A stretch of DNA of 11,665 nucleotides. It comes from an uncultured Mycoplasma sp. (GTDB lineage Bacteria; Bacillota_I; Bacilli_A; Mycoplasmatales; Metamycoplasmataceae). A model generated the notes under the pieces. The model did no database searches and was not told the DNA's origin. It saw only the letters and a program-made list of their open reading frames with translations. Within the stretch, counting starts at the first letter, position 1. Each line of letters begins with the position of its first letter. The DNA lies in NCBI GenBank assembly GCA_949284615.1, contig CASDWL010000015.1:1-11665 (forward strand), read 5' to 3'. Shown piece after piece: positions 1 through 11,648 of the stretch. A program made the position numbers and the translations under genes.

Positions 1-417
1 AACTAATTGTAATAAATCTTTATCTTCAGAAAATATTTCTATGACATAGTCATTTTTATATTTTGATGTCAAAGTAGCAATTAAATCATCTGCTTCATCC
101 CCTAAAGAATACCCAAAAGACAATTTCATTGTATTTAATATTTTAAAAATAATTTCTTTCTGTTTGTAAAGTTCTTCAGGAGTCTTTTTCCTTCCTGTTT
201 TATAATTTTCATATTCTTTATGTCTTCATGTAGGTCCCATAGCATCAAAAGCAAAATAAACATAATCATATTTATCCTTTTTTAAAATTTCAAAGAATGA
301 ATTAAAAAATAAATGAATACCCATATTAACAACATTATTTTTTACAATTACTTGAGCTGCATAAAAAGACCTAAATAATAGTAAGTTAGCATCAATTAAT
401 AATATTTTTTTACTCAT
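1..417 (-). CDS. 5'-3' exonuclease (PolA N-terminal-domain type), C-terminal part outside window
   Basis: This is the first 139 codons of a flap/5'-3' exonuclease of the DNA polymerase I N-terminal family, which in mycoplasmas is usually a stand-alone protein that removes RNA primers and flaps. Visible motifs are the metal-binding D9 in LLIDANLLLF, FAFD with D58, the DNA-contacting R65/Y72/K73/R76 stretch, GDEADD (E108, D110, D111) and SEDKDLLQLV (D132, D134). Codon 64 is TGA (226-228) read as Trp at the position usually followed by the conserved Arg. The ATG at 417-415 overlaps the end of dnaE by 8 nt (ATGAGTAA), so the pair is probably co-transcribed and translationally coupled; a weak GAGAGG-like purine stretch lies about 12 nt upstream. 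A dnaE-exonuclease neighbour pair is also known in M. genitalium. The gene is cut by the window edge; I cannot say whether a polymerase domain follows, but family precedent argues against it. Confidence 0.9.
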
Positions 418-3322
418 GTTCTTTTATCGCCTCTCATTTATATATGTTTGTATATATTTTGTCATTTTTATTACTTTTAATAATTGTTGCATAACCTATT
501 GTATTTTTTTTGATATCATCAAAAATATTTTTATATTTTTCAGTAAATCAAACTTCTTCTTTTCCGGAAGAATCAGATATTTCAATAAAATATGATACTT
601 TTTTAAATTTTGTATTCATTATTTCTTTTTTGTTACTTACTAAAACTGCGATTTTATATTCTATTCCAGGTTTCAAATTTATTAATTTATCTAATGTTTC
701 ATATTTAGAAGTTACAAAAGAGTTATAAACCATTCCTAAGTATTTAATTTCATTTCGAGATTCTAATTCTAGATTTTCAGGGTAAATTTCTATTAAAGGT
801 TTTTTTATGTTGTTATTTAAAACAATTTCGTTTGTATTATAATCTTCAAAAGATGCAATTGAAGCGTAAGATAATGCTTTAATTTTATTATTAATTAATG
901 TATTCATATTTCCAAATTCTCTCAAAGTGTTAGATTCAATTAATATATCTATAACCGAATTATTAATATTAATTGTTTTCATTCTGGCTATAAAATTGAA
1001 AAAATCAGTAAATTTACCATTATTTTCAAATTCAGTGAGAATTTTATGATTTGCAGCTTCACCTAAACCTTTTATAAAGGTTAAAGGTAAATACATATTG
1101 TTTTTTCTATCATTAAAAATCTTTCTTGAAACTTTATTAATTGATGGTGAATGAATATTAAATTTAAGTTCTTTAGATTCTAAAACAATTTTATTTATAG
1201 AATCCATTGAATGTGTTACAGAAATTATTCCTATGTAAAAACACAGAGGATATCTTGCTTTCATATAAGCCATTCTATAACTTAAAGTTGCATATGCAAC
1301 TGCATGAGATTTATTAAATCCATATTCTGCAAATTTTACAATTTCATTGTAAATTTTGGTGGCGACATCTAATTTATAATCGTTTTTTAAAGCTCCTTTT
1401 AGAAATAATTTTTCCATTTCTAATATATCTTCTTTTTTCTTTTTGCTTATTGCTCTTCTTAAAATATCAGCTTTTGAAAAACTCAACTTAGCTATTTTTC
1501 GAATAATTTCCATAATTTGTTCTTGATAAATTATTATTCCATTAGTTAAAGAAATAATTTCATCATATTCTTTGCTTATTGATACAAGTTTGTTTTTGTC
1601 ATTTTTGTTTTTTATATATTCATTGATATTAGATAAAGGACCTGGTCTAAATAAAGATATTACATCAACTAAATCATTAAAATTATTTATTTTCACTTTT
1701 TTTAAAGTAGACATCATTCCAGGAGATTCTAATTGAAAAATTCCTAATACTTTAGCACTCGTTAATAATTTGTTAGTTTTTTCATCATTTAATGGAATGT
1801 TGTCAAAATTAAAATTAGGATCAAAAATATCTTTGATCTGTTCTTCAATCTCCTTAATAATTGTCAAAGTTCTAAGACCTAAAAGATCAATTTTTAATAG
1901 TCCTCATTCTTCAATATATTCCATTGAAAGTTGAGTAACATTATTTTGATCAATATTCATAATGGGAATTCAATTTATTATTGGGTCTTTAGCAATGACA
2001 ATTCCTGCAGCATGAATCCCTGTTTGTCTTGGTAATGATTCAATTAATAAAGAATATTGAAATAATTTTGTCAATAATTCTTCTGAATCAATTAATGCTT
2101 TGAACTTAATATTAGTATTATAAGATTCTTGTAAAGTATCTGATCCTGAAATAAGTTTTGTAATTTCATTCATTCTAGAAAAATTAATATTTAAAAATCT
2201 TCCACAATCTTTTAAAGCTTGTTTAGAACCAATTCTTTGATAAGTACAAATTTGAGCAACATTATCTTTTCCATATTTATCTTTTAAATATTCAATTACT
2301 TTATCTCTTTTATCATCTTGAATATCTATATCTATATCAGGAAGAGTAATTCTCTCTTCATTTAGAAATCTTTCAAAATAAAGATTGTATTCTAAGGGAT
2401 TGATTTGTGTTATTCCAATAAGATAAGCAATTAAAGAACCAGAAATAGATCCTCTCCCTGGACCTATATATATAGAATTATTTCTTGATCAATTAATTAA
2501 ATCACTTATTATTAAAAAGTAATTTTCAATATTCATTTTTTTTATAACAGAAAGTTCATATATGATTCTGTTATTTACAACTTCTTGACTATAACTTGAA
2601 ATATCTTTTCTATTTTTAATTCCTAATTTAATAAGTTTTGTTAACTCTTCATAAGGGTTTTTGCAAAAAATAGGAAGTGATGAATCAACATTATCTTTAA
2701 ATGATACATTACATTGTTCAACAATATTTAGTATATTCTTTTTCAATTCATCTCTTATATCAACGTTAGGATTAATTACAAAATCTTGATCAGTTTCTAA
2801 TCTTATTTCTTTCATTTCATTTATTATTTTTAAAGAGTTATAAAAATTTTTATCCAAAATTCTATTGTCTTTTATGTAGATATTAGATTCATCTAATTCT
2901 TCATTATAGAAATATAAATTAGGGATAAGTTTTGAATATTTTTTGATGTTATCTTTTTGTGAAAAATTAGGATTTAAGATAATAAATAAATTGTTGGAAA
3001 TTATATTTTCAATTTTTAATTTATTATTTTTAGATTTTTCATAAGCTAGTTTTTTGATTTCAGAAAATCCATCATTATTTTTTGCTAATAAAATGAATTT
3101 GATATTATCAAAATCTAGATCTATTCCAAAAATAGGTTTTATATTATTTGAATAACAATATTTTCTAAAATCACCAAAACCATGAACATTATTGTGATCA
3201 GTGATAACCAAGGCACTTAAATTATTTTTCTTACCTCATTCAACATAATCTTTAATTTTTGTAGGACTTTCAAAAAAACTGTATTCAGAATAAAAATGTA
3301 AGTTAATTATTTTGTCATTCAT
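410..3322 (-). CDS. dnaE: DNA polymerase III alpha subunit, DnaE type
   Basis: A C-family replicative polymerase of 970 aa, read through several TGA-Trp codons (for example 3236-3238, 2489-2491, 1970-1972, 548-550). Order: N-terminal PHP domain (about 1-220), palm with PDIDID (catalytic D329 and D331) and LLKIDLLGLRT (third catalytic D479), the HAAGIVIA motif, fingers with LFRPGPL, YQEQIM and FNKSHAVAYATLSYRMA, and a C-terminal OB fold from about residue 860. It is shorter than E. coli DnaE (about 1160 aa), as is usual for mycoplasmas, which also carry PolC; DnaE is thought to serve primer extension or repair. The PHP metal site looks degraded: H9-F-Y11 replaces the usual H-x-H. The start at 3322 was chosen because the next upstream codons run into the divergent gene and homology begins at residue 5; no Shine-Dalgarno precedes it. 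The stop TAA (412-410) lies inside the exonuclease gene start. Confidence 0.95.
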
Positions 3323-3332
3323 ATTTAAAATA

Positions 3333-3338
3333 ATTATA
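3333..3338 (-). promoter_or_regulatory. Putative -10 box of dnaE
   Basis: On the minus strand the sequence reads TATAAT, a perfect -10 hexamer, ending 10 nt before the dnaE ATG. Transcription would begin about 3-5 nt before the ATG, giving an almost leaderless mRNA, in keeping with the absence of a Shine-Dalgarno. No convincing -35 is seen, which is common in mycoplasmas. AT-richness makes such hexamers frequent, so the call is tentative. Confidence 0.4.
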
Positions 3339-3352
3339 TTAAAATAATTTAA

Positions 3353-3358
3353 TATATT
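3353..3358 (+). promoter_or_regulatory. Putative -10 box of the lipoprotein gene
   Basis: TATATT (5 of 6 to TATAAT) sits 19 nt before the lipoprotein ATG and just upstream of its Shine-Dalgarno; a second TATATT lies at 3335-3340. There is no clear -35. The divergent dnaE and lipoprotein promoters must overlap within 55 nt, so initiation in one direction could affect the other. Confidence 0.3.
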
Positions 3359-3365
3359 GTTTTGC

Positions 3366-3372
3366 AGGAGGT
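3366..3372 (+). promoter_or_regulatory. Strong Shine-Dalgarno deciding the lipoprotein start
   Basis: AGGAGGT, a near-perfect anti-16S complement, ends 5 nt before the ATG at 3378. It selects this ATG over the in-frame upstream TTG at 3357, and the protein then starts with a typical MKNKK lipoprotein signal. Confidence 0.85.
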
Positions 3373-3377
3373 GGATA

Positions 3378-4745
3378 ATGAAAAATAAAAAACATTTATT
3401 TGCATTATCACTTTTTCCTATTAGCATAACAACACCTTTATGTTTTGCAATTTCATGTTCTAATACTCAATCATTTAGCAATACAGAAATAAATTCTTTA
3501 AAGCAATATTTAGATAATTTTTTATCTACAAGTTTTAATAATAAGATTAACAATGATCTAGTTACTTCATCTGTTACAACAATAAATAATACGGAATCAC
3601 TATATAGAATATTATTAGATGATCCAAATTTAATCAATACATATTTTTCATTAAATTCAAAAGCAATTAATGAAGCTTTAAATCAAAGTAATTTTGATTT
3701 TGAAAATTACAAAATTATGTTCTCTTTTTATTTTGATGCAAAGGATTCTTATGGATATAATTTAAAACCAACCTTATCTTCAAATAAAAATTCTATTACC
3801 ATTCCTATATTGATTAACTTAACTAATATTCAGAATAATGCATCTATTACTAAATATGTTAATTTTCTATCACTATCAATTGATAGTGCTAAGGTTAATG
3901 ATGTAGAAGATTATGGATACAATGATTTAAATGGAAAATCTATTTCTTTTACCAACAGCACACAATCAATTAGATTTAGATCTGTTCCTGAAGAAATGAT
4001 TGATAAATATTTAGATTTCATTTTATTGTTGGAAAATGATAATTATAAAAAACAACCAGTATATCAAAATGAGTCAGATAAATTAAAAGAGTGAAGAGGA
4101 AAAACATTGTCAGAAGTAAGGCAAATTTCTCAAGCAATCACTCAGCCATCTAATTATTATTTTAATAAGCAGAGTTATGTTTATGAAATTAAAAATGCTA
4201 CATTTTATGATAAGAATAGACATCATGCTAATTTTATAATGGCTATTTCAATAGATTCTTCTACTATTCCAAATAAGTTTCTAGAAGATGCAAAAAATAT
4301 TTATAACTTATCTTTTACGTATGAATATACTGTTATTGTTTCAGAATGAGATTTTGCATTACCTAATGAGTCAGAGATATCATCATATGTTTCAAATAAT
4401 CAATCATTATTAGAACCTTTGGTACAAATAGCAAATGACAATATTTTTATTTATGTTCCTCAAGTTGCAATAAGTTATTTTGAAGCAAAAGAATTAGGTG
4501 TTACAAAGATAATTGAAAGATTTAATAGAAATGTTCAAGATTTCTTACCACCTGAACCATTCATATATGTAACAAGTAATGGCCAAGAAAGAGAAATTTC
4601 TTTTGAAATTGAGTCTTTAAGTGAATATGAAGCAAATTCAGATGTTATTACTATCAATATATCTATGATTATTGATAAAGGCGATCTGAAAGCATCATCA
4701 ACTTTTTCTAAAAATTTCAATATTAATACCTGACAATTTCAATAA
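3378..4745 (+). CDS. Surface lipoprotein of unknown function
   Basis: A 455-aa secreted lipoprotein, with TGA-Trp codons at 239, 324 and 452. The signal peptide is classic: MKNKK, a hydrophobic stretch, then the lipobox A-I-S-C with acylated Cys27, followed by a Ser/Thr/Asn-rich linker. The mature part has no further membrane segment, is rich in Asn, Ser and Tyr, and looks beta-strand-rich. Three regions (about 115-180, 260-325 and 390-452) share a weak pattern of paired alternating hydrophobic strands, and the last two end at a Trp. I do not recognise the family. It has its own promoter and terminator and is divergent from dnaE, so it is probably not part of the ATPase operon 350 nt downstream, though a surface partner for that complex cannot be excluded. 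The stop is TAA at 4743-4745. Confidence 0.88.
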
Positions 4746-4771
4746 TTTGATAAATTTGTTAAAAAATAATG

Positions 4772-4808
4772 AAAAAAGTCTCACTTATACTACGTGGAAA
4801 ACTTTTTT
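4772..4808 (+). terminator. Probable intrinsic terminator after the lipoprotein gene
   Basis: AAAAAAGT (4772-4779) is the exact inverse of ACTTTTTT (4801-4808), with a 21-nt loop containing a further CAC/GTG pairing; the right arm itself forms the T-run (to 4809). It starts 27 nt after the lipoprotein stop. GC content of the stem is low, as is usual in mycoplasma terminators. Confidence 0.5.
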
Positions 4809-4906
4809 TGCGATCCCTTTTTGTTAAGTAAAATATGGCTTTTTTTTAAAAAAAATCAATTTTTTAGCACTTGAAAAATCATTTTTATCTAAAAAAACCC
4901 ATTTTT

Positions 4907-4935
4907 TTGAGAATTTCTCATTAAAGACATATAAA
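4907..4935 (+). promoter_or_regulatory. Promoter of the F1-like ATPase operon
   Basis: TTGAGA (4907-4912, 5 of 6 to TTGACA), a 17-nt spacer, then TATAAA (4930-4935, 5 of 6 to TATAAT). This is the best two-box promoter in the window and points at the five-gene operon. Predicted start of transcription is near 4942. A perfect inverted repeat overlaps the -35. Confidence 0.6.
4908..4920. promoter_or_regulatory. Operator-like inverted repeat overlapping the -35
   Basis: TGAGAA-T-TTCTCA, two perfect 6-bp arms around one base, covers five of the six -35 bases and the first part of the spacer. A dimeric regulator bound here would block RNA polymerase. A chance origin in AT-rich DNA is possible, although this repeat contains four G/C positions. 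Confidence 0.35.
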
Positions 4936-5095
4936 ATTTTAATTAAGCTTAATTTAGTGTAAGTTATGAGTATTGTCAAAACTAAAAAGCTTTTGTGCTT
5001 GATGTATTTTAATTGTTAAATACTTTTAAGTGCAAACAATCACATTGAAAATCATTTTTAATGTTGAATTTATTAAACTTGCAAAGGAGAATCAA

Positions 5096-6031
5096 ATGAG
5101 TAAAGAAAAAGAAATGGCTCAAAATAATGAAGAATTAATCATTGTAAATAATACTGAGCTTATTCCTGAAGGTCCAATTCAAATGTCAGATGTTATTGAA
5201 GAAAAAAATAATCATGATATTAAAAATGCTGAGACAATGTCTGTAGATGTTGATTTAGTAAAAAATAATTCAAATGTTTCTTTCCAATCTAAATCTCAAC
5301 AAGAAGGTAAAAAATTTTCAGGTACATTATCATATGAAGATGTTTTATCTCAAACACAAGAAATGGTTGATATCAAAAATTCAGATATTGATTATGTGAA
5401 CAATGATAGTAGATTAAGACAAGAAAAAATTGAAGGATTAACTGAACATTTCAATGATTTAAATGCTAAACCTTTATCATCAGTTGATTCATATGATAAC
5501 TACAATTTAGTTTTAAATAAATCAATTTGAAACTATAATGAGATTGAACAAAGAAATACAAAGTTCCAAATTATGGATTTAGCACTTCAAACTCAACTTT
5601 ATTTATATGATGGTGAAGTTATTGAGTTGAATGAGATAAAAGAATTAATTGAAAATTTCATTGAAACAGTTAAAGATAATATAGGTGCTGGATTCCCGGT
5701 TATTTTGAATTCAGTTTTAATTGTTGATATTATCCGTTTTGATAAATCAAAAATTATCCCTATCACAATTGCTAACCCAGCTTTAATTCCTCCTATTGGT
5801 GTTGTAGAATGACAATCAATAGTTAAAAACATAGGAAAAAACCATTTAGTTATTGAAGCATTTATTAGATTATTAGATAATGCATTAAGCAATGGACATG
5901 AATGTGAATTTTTCCCAGGAACTATTATGGTTAGAAATGTTTCAGGTATAACTTCATTATATATTTCTGAAGCTGCTGCTGTAAGATTTAATTCATCTAT
6001 TAGTCCTGTATCTCCAAAAAATAAAGAATAG
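5096..6031 (+). CDS. Unknown first subunit of F1-like ATPase operon
   Basis: A 311-aa protein, Trp encoded by TGA at codons 145 and 239. The ATG at 5096 is chosen over an in-frame GTG at 5030 because AAAGGAGA lies 6 nt upstream. Residues 1 to about 130 are acidic, rich in Asn/Glu/Ser and probably disordered; from about 135 to 300 there is a compact domain with an amphipathic helix (about 185-200) and hydrophobic strands around ILNSVLIVDIIRF and IIPITIANPALIPPIGVVEW. There is no signal peptide and no convincing transmembrane helix, so it is likely cytoplasmic. I do not recognise the family. By position just upstream of the gamma-like gene it corresponds to MMOB1620 of the M. mobile gliding motor, a mycoplasma-specific component co-purified with the dimeric ATPase; a GliD/GliE-type linker role is an inference from context, not from sequence identity I can measure. 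Confidence 0.85.
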
Positions 6032-6048
6032 TTTAAATCTAAACTATT
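6027..6048 (+). other. 9-bp intercistronic hairpin at the stop codon
   Basis: AATAGTTTA (6027-6035) and TAAACTATT (6040-6048) form a perfect 9-bp stem with the tetraloop AATC. The TAG stop of the first operon gene lies within the left arm. It is followed by AAATTTTC, a poor T-run, so it may be an attenuator, a processing site or a 3'-end protector rather than a full terminator, since the operon continues 32 nt later. Confidence 0.5.
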
Positions 6049-6079
6049 AAATTTTCAAAAACAAAAAGGGGGTTCATAG

Positions 6080-7147
6080 ATGAGTTATGTTCAAAAAAAC
6101 ATGAAATTCTTAAAAGGTAAAGAGAAAAGTTTAGAATTTTTTGAAACTTATCTTGATATATCAAAATTAAGAATTTTGCAAATCTTAAATGAACAACAAA
6201 AAATTCTTGATAATTTAAAATTAACTAAATACTCAAATCGTATTTTCTTAGATCAAATTAATCAAAAATTCTTTAAAGGTCAAAAAACTCATATTGAGAT
6301 TGAAGAAAAAAATCATAAGAATAAAGAAGAAATTTATTTTCTTGTAGATGCGAAAGATGATGATGAATATGCTGAAGTAATGTACAAAAAATTGGCTGAA
6401 ATTTTAGAAGCTAAGATAAAAAGAACAGATTCAGTAGTAACAATAGGTAATCGTGTAAATTTGATTGCTCAAAAATTAGAATTAAATATTATTCAGCATT
6501 TTCCATATGAATTATATGAAAATCAAGATGAATTTATTAACAAGGTATCAACATTAGTGGAAGTTGGATTTAAAAATGATGTGTTTACTGATGCAACATT
6601 AATAATTGCTCAACCAAATACAGATAATCATGAATTGGTTACAAAAAAATTAGCTCCATTTGAAAAAGAAGAAATTGATAAATCAATTTTAGAAAATTTC
6701 AAACAAACATCTGATTCAAGTAAGTCATCAACAATGTATGCTGATGAATCTATGAAAAATCTTAATGTTGCTTATGCAAGCAACTTGCATGATATAGATA
6801 TTAATAAATTATCTTTTATTCCTAATGTTAGTTTCTTTAAATACAAATTAATTAAAGCAATTATTAAACAAAATATTTTTGAAATTAGATTAGTTGAAAG
6901 AATTCAAAGATTAAAATTAGAGATTCAATTATTAGATGAAAAAAGAAACAAGATTCATGATGAATTAATTGTTATTCAACGTTTAGTTAATAGAGTTCGT
7001 AGAGAAAAAGAAACTGAATCATCAATTGTTCTATATTCAGCATTTAAAGTTAGAAGTCAAGGAAATGATATTCTTGAGGAATCTATTAGAAAGAAAAAAA
7101 CTGAAGATACAACTTTATTGAAAACAAGCAGAGGAGGTTCAAGATAA
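6080..7147 (+). CDS. Gamma-like central-stalk subunit of F1-like ATPase
   Basis: A 355-aa protein with no TGA codons. The layout is that of F1 gamma: a long N-terminal helix (about 1-65), a central alpha/beta domain starting near KEEIYFLVDAKDD (82-93), and a long C-terminal coiled-coil helix (about 251-325). Near the end of that helix, NRVRREKETESSIV (from N304) resembles the gamma signature NRxRQxxITxEI. A basic tail of about 30 residues follows, making it longer than usual gamma (about 290). Overall identity to true gamma is low, as known for the mycoplasma F1-like ATPases, in which MMOB1630 of M. mobile is the gamma counterpart. It would form the rotor inside the alpha3beta3 ring. Shine-Dalgarno is AAAGGGGG, 7 nt before ATG. 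Its stop TAA shares one base with the next start (TAATG). Confidence 0.78.
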   Translation: MSYVQKNMKFLKGKEKSLEFFETYLDISKLRILQILNEQQKILDNLKLTKYSNRIFLDQINQKFFKGQKTHIEIEEKNHKNKEEIYFLVDAKDDDEYAEVMYKKLAEILEAKIKRTDSVVTIGNRVNLIAQKLELNIIQHFPYELYENQDEFINKVSTLVEVGFKNDVFTDATLIIAQPNTDNHELVTKKLAPFEKEEIDKSILENFKQTSDSSKSSTMYADESMKNLNVAYASNLHDIDINKLSFIPNVSFFKYKLIKAIIKQNIFEIRLVERIQRLKLEIQLLDEKRNKIHDELIVIQRLVNRVRREKETESSIVLYSAFKVRSQGNDILEESIRKKKTEDTTLLKTSRGGSR

Positions 7148-7800
7148 TGAAACAACACAATTTATTATTATCAACTCCTACTGACCCCAAAGTATTAGAA
7201 AAAATTTTCAATGAAGGAAAAGAATATATTTCAAAAATTACATTAGTATCTATAGATTTTCAACCTATTGAAATCTTTGAAAATAATAGTAAAGACAATA
7301 CTCATGGATCTAATCAAACAATTTTTAATAAAAAACAAAATCAAGCTGTAATGTTTGATGTTGTGGGATTGATTGTTGATATATCTTCATTACATCAACA
7401 AGAAAATAATGAAAAATTAGAGAATGTACACCATGGACAAAGTGATGTGAAAAAAATATTTTTATTAGCACAAGAAGTTATGTTCATAAAAGAAGGTGAC
7501 AAAAAATTAATCTCTATTAATGGAAATTTTGTTGTTTTACCAGATGAATTAATTTCAAATGTGTATGTTAACTTTTCAAAATTAAAATCTATTGATCTTA
7601 CAGAATTAGAAGGATATTTGGAATTATCAAGAGATGAAACAGCAATTAAAGCTTTTTATAAATTAGGAAGTTTCTTTACAGCAAAAAAATATGAAGTTAA
7701 TAATAATATATTTAACTTAATTAAGCATCAAGAAGAAGCAGAAGCTGTAGCTAAAAAGGTTATCTTAAAAAAAATGGTAGCTTGAGAAATTAGAAAATAG
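7147..7800 (+). CDS. Probable epsilon-like subunit of F1-like ATPase
   Basis: A 217-aa soluble protein; TGA at codon 213 is read as Trp, adding five residues to the apparent end (stop TAG 7798-7800). A predicted strand-rich first part contains KLISINGNFVVLPDELISNVYV (within about 118-139), reminiscent of the F1 epsilon pattern in which a Gly-Gly-Phe turn is followed by a strand and 'V.VL'. The last 55 residues look helical and Lys/Glu-rich, like the epsilon C-terminal helices. At 217 aa it is well above normal epsilon (about 135), with an Asn/His-rich insertion around 47-95. The ATG overlaps the gamma-like stop by one base and its Shine-Dalgarno AGGAGG lies inside the gamma gene, so 1:1 coupled translation is likely. 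Mycoplasma F1-like clusters are known to encode an epsilon-like chain; assignment rests on this, size and pattern, and another accessory subunit is possible. Confidence 0.6.
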
Positions 7801-7816
7801 GAGAAAGGAAGAAATT

Positions 7817-11525
<3,709 letters not shown>

Positions 11526-11560
11526 AATAAATACTAAATTTAGTACTGTAATAAATATTA

Positions 11561-11586
11561 AAAAAGCTTATTTTGAGCTTTTTCCC
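11561..11586 (+). terminator. Intrinsic terminator of the ATPase operon
   Basis: AAAAAGCT (11561-11568), 7-nt loop, AGCTTTTT (11576-11583), starting 36 nt after the beta stop codon. The right arm provides the T-run. It reads symmetrically and could also act on the other strand. Confidence 0.65.
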
Positions 11587-11599
11587 AAATTGTAATTAC

Positions 11600-11648
11600 A
11601 ATCGCAACACTTAATAAAATTATGAAAGGTTGGGGTTGTGATTTTTTT
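11600..11648 (+). terminator. Second terminator-like hairpin in the tail
   Basis: AATCGCAAC (11600-11608) pairs with GTTGTGATT (11635-11643), one G-U pair, directly followed by T's to 11648. The 26-nt loop is larger than usual. It may be a back-up terminator for the operon or the 3' end of a short RNA. Confidence 0.35.

Larger units (their letters stand above)
4746..5095. other. 350-nt non-coding region between lipoprotein and ATPase operon
   Basis: No gene is supported here. In order it contains the lipoprotein terminator, T8A8 at 4840-4855, a run of A and T tracts about 8-14 bp apart (4860-4908), an A7-CCCA-T7 hairpin (4891-4908), the operon promoter (4907-4935) with an inverted repeat over the -35, a perfect 14-bp palindrome near the expected transcription start (AATTAAGCTTAATT, 4941-4954), a GTATTT/AAATAC hairpin (5004-5023), and the Shine-Dalgarno of the first operon gene (AAAGGAGA, 5083-5090). 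The leader from the predicted start to the first ATG is about 155 nt, long for a mycoplasma; I see no known riboswitch. Confidence 0.7.

Noticed and set aside
510..728. Plus-strand reading frame of 72 codons
   Set aside because: Antisense to the conserved OB-fold end of dnaE; no Shine-Dalgarno and no recognisable protein.
4535..4720. Minus-strand reading frame inside the lipoprotein gene
   Set aside because: Shadow of the coding frame on the other strand, no initiation signal.
4966..5019. 17-codon ATG frame in the operon leader, possible leader peptide
   Set aside because: No Shine-Dalgarno, no run of regulatory codons and no clear paired attenuator stems.
5030..5095. In-frame GTG start extending the first operon protein by 22 residues
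   Set aside because: No Shine-Dalgarno before it, whereas the ATG at 5096 has AAAGGAGA at good spacing.
5599..5892. Minus-strand reading frame of 97 codons inside the first operon gene
   Set aside because: Shadow of the plus-strand gene, which has a Shine-Dalgarno and fits the operon.
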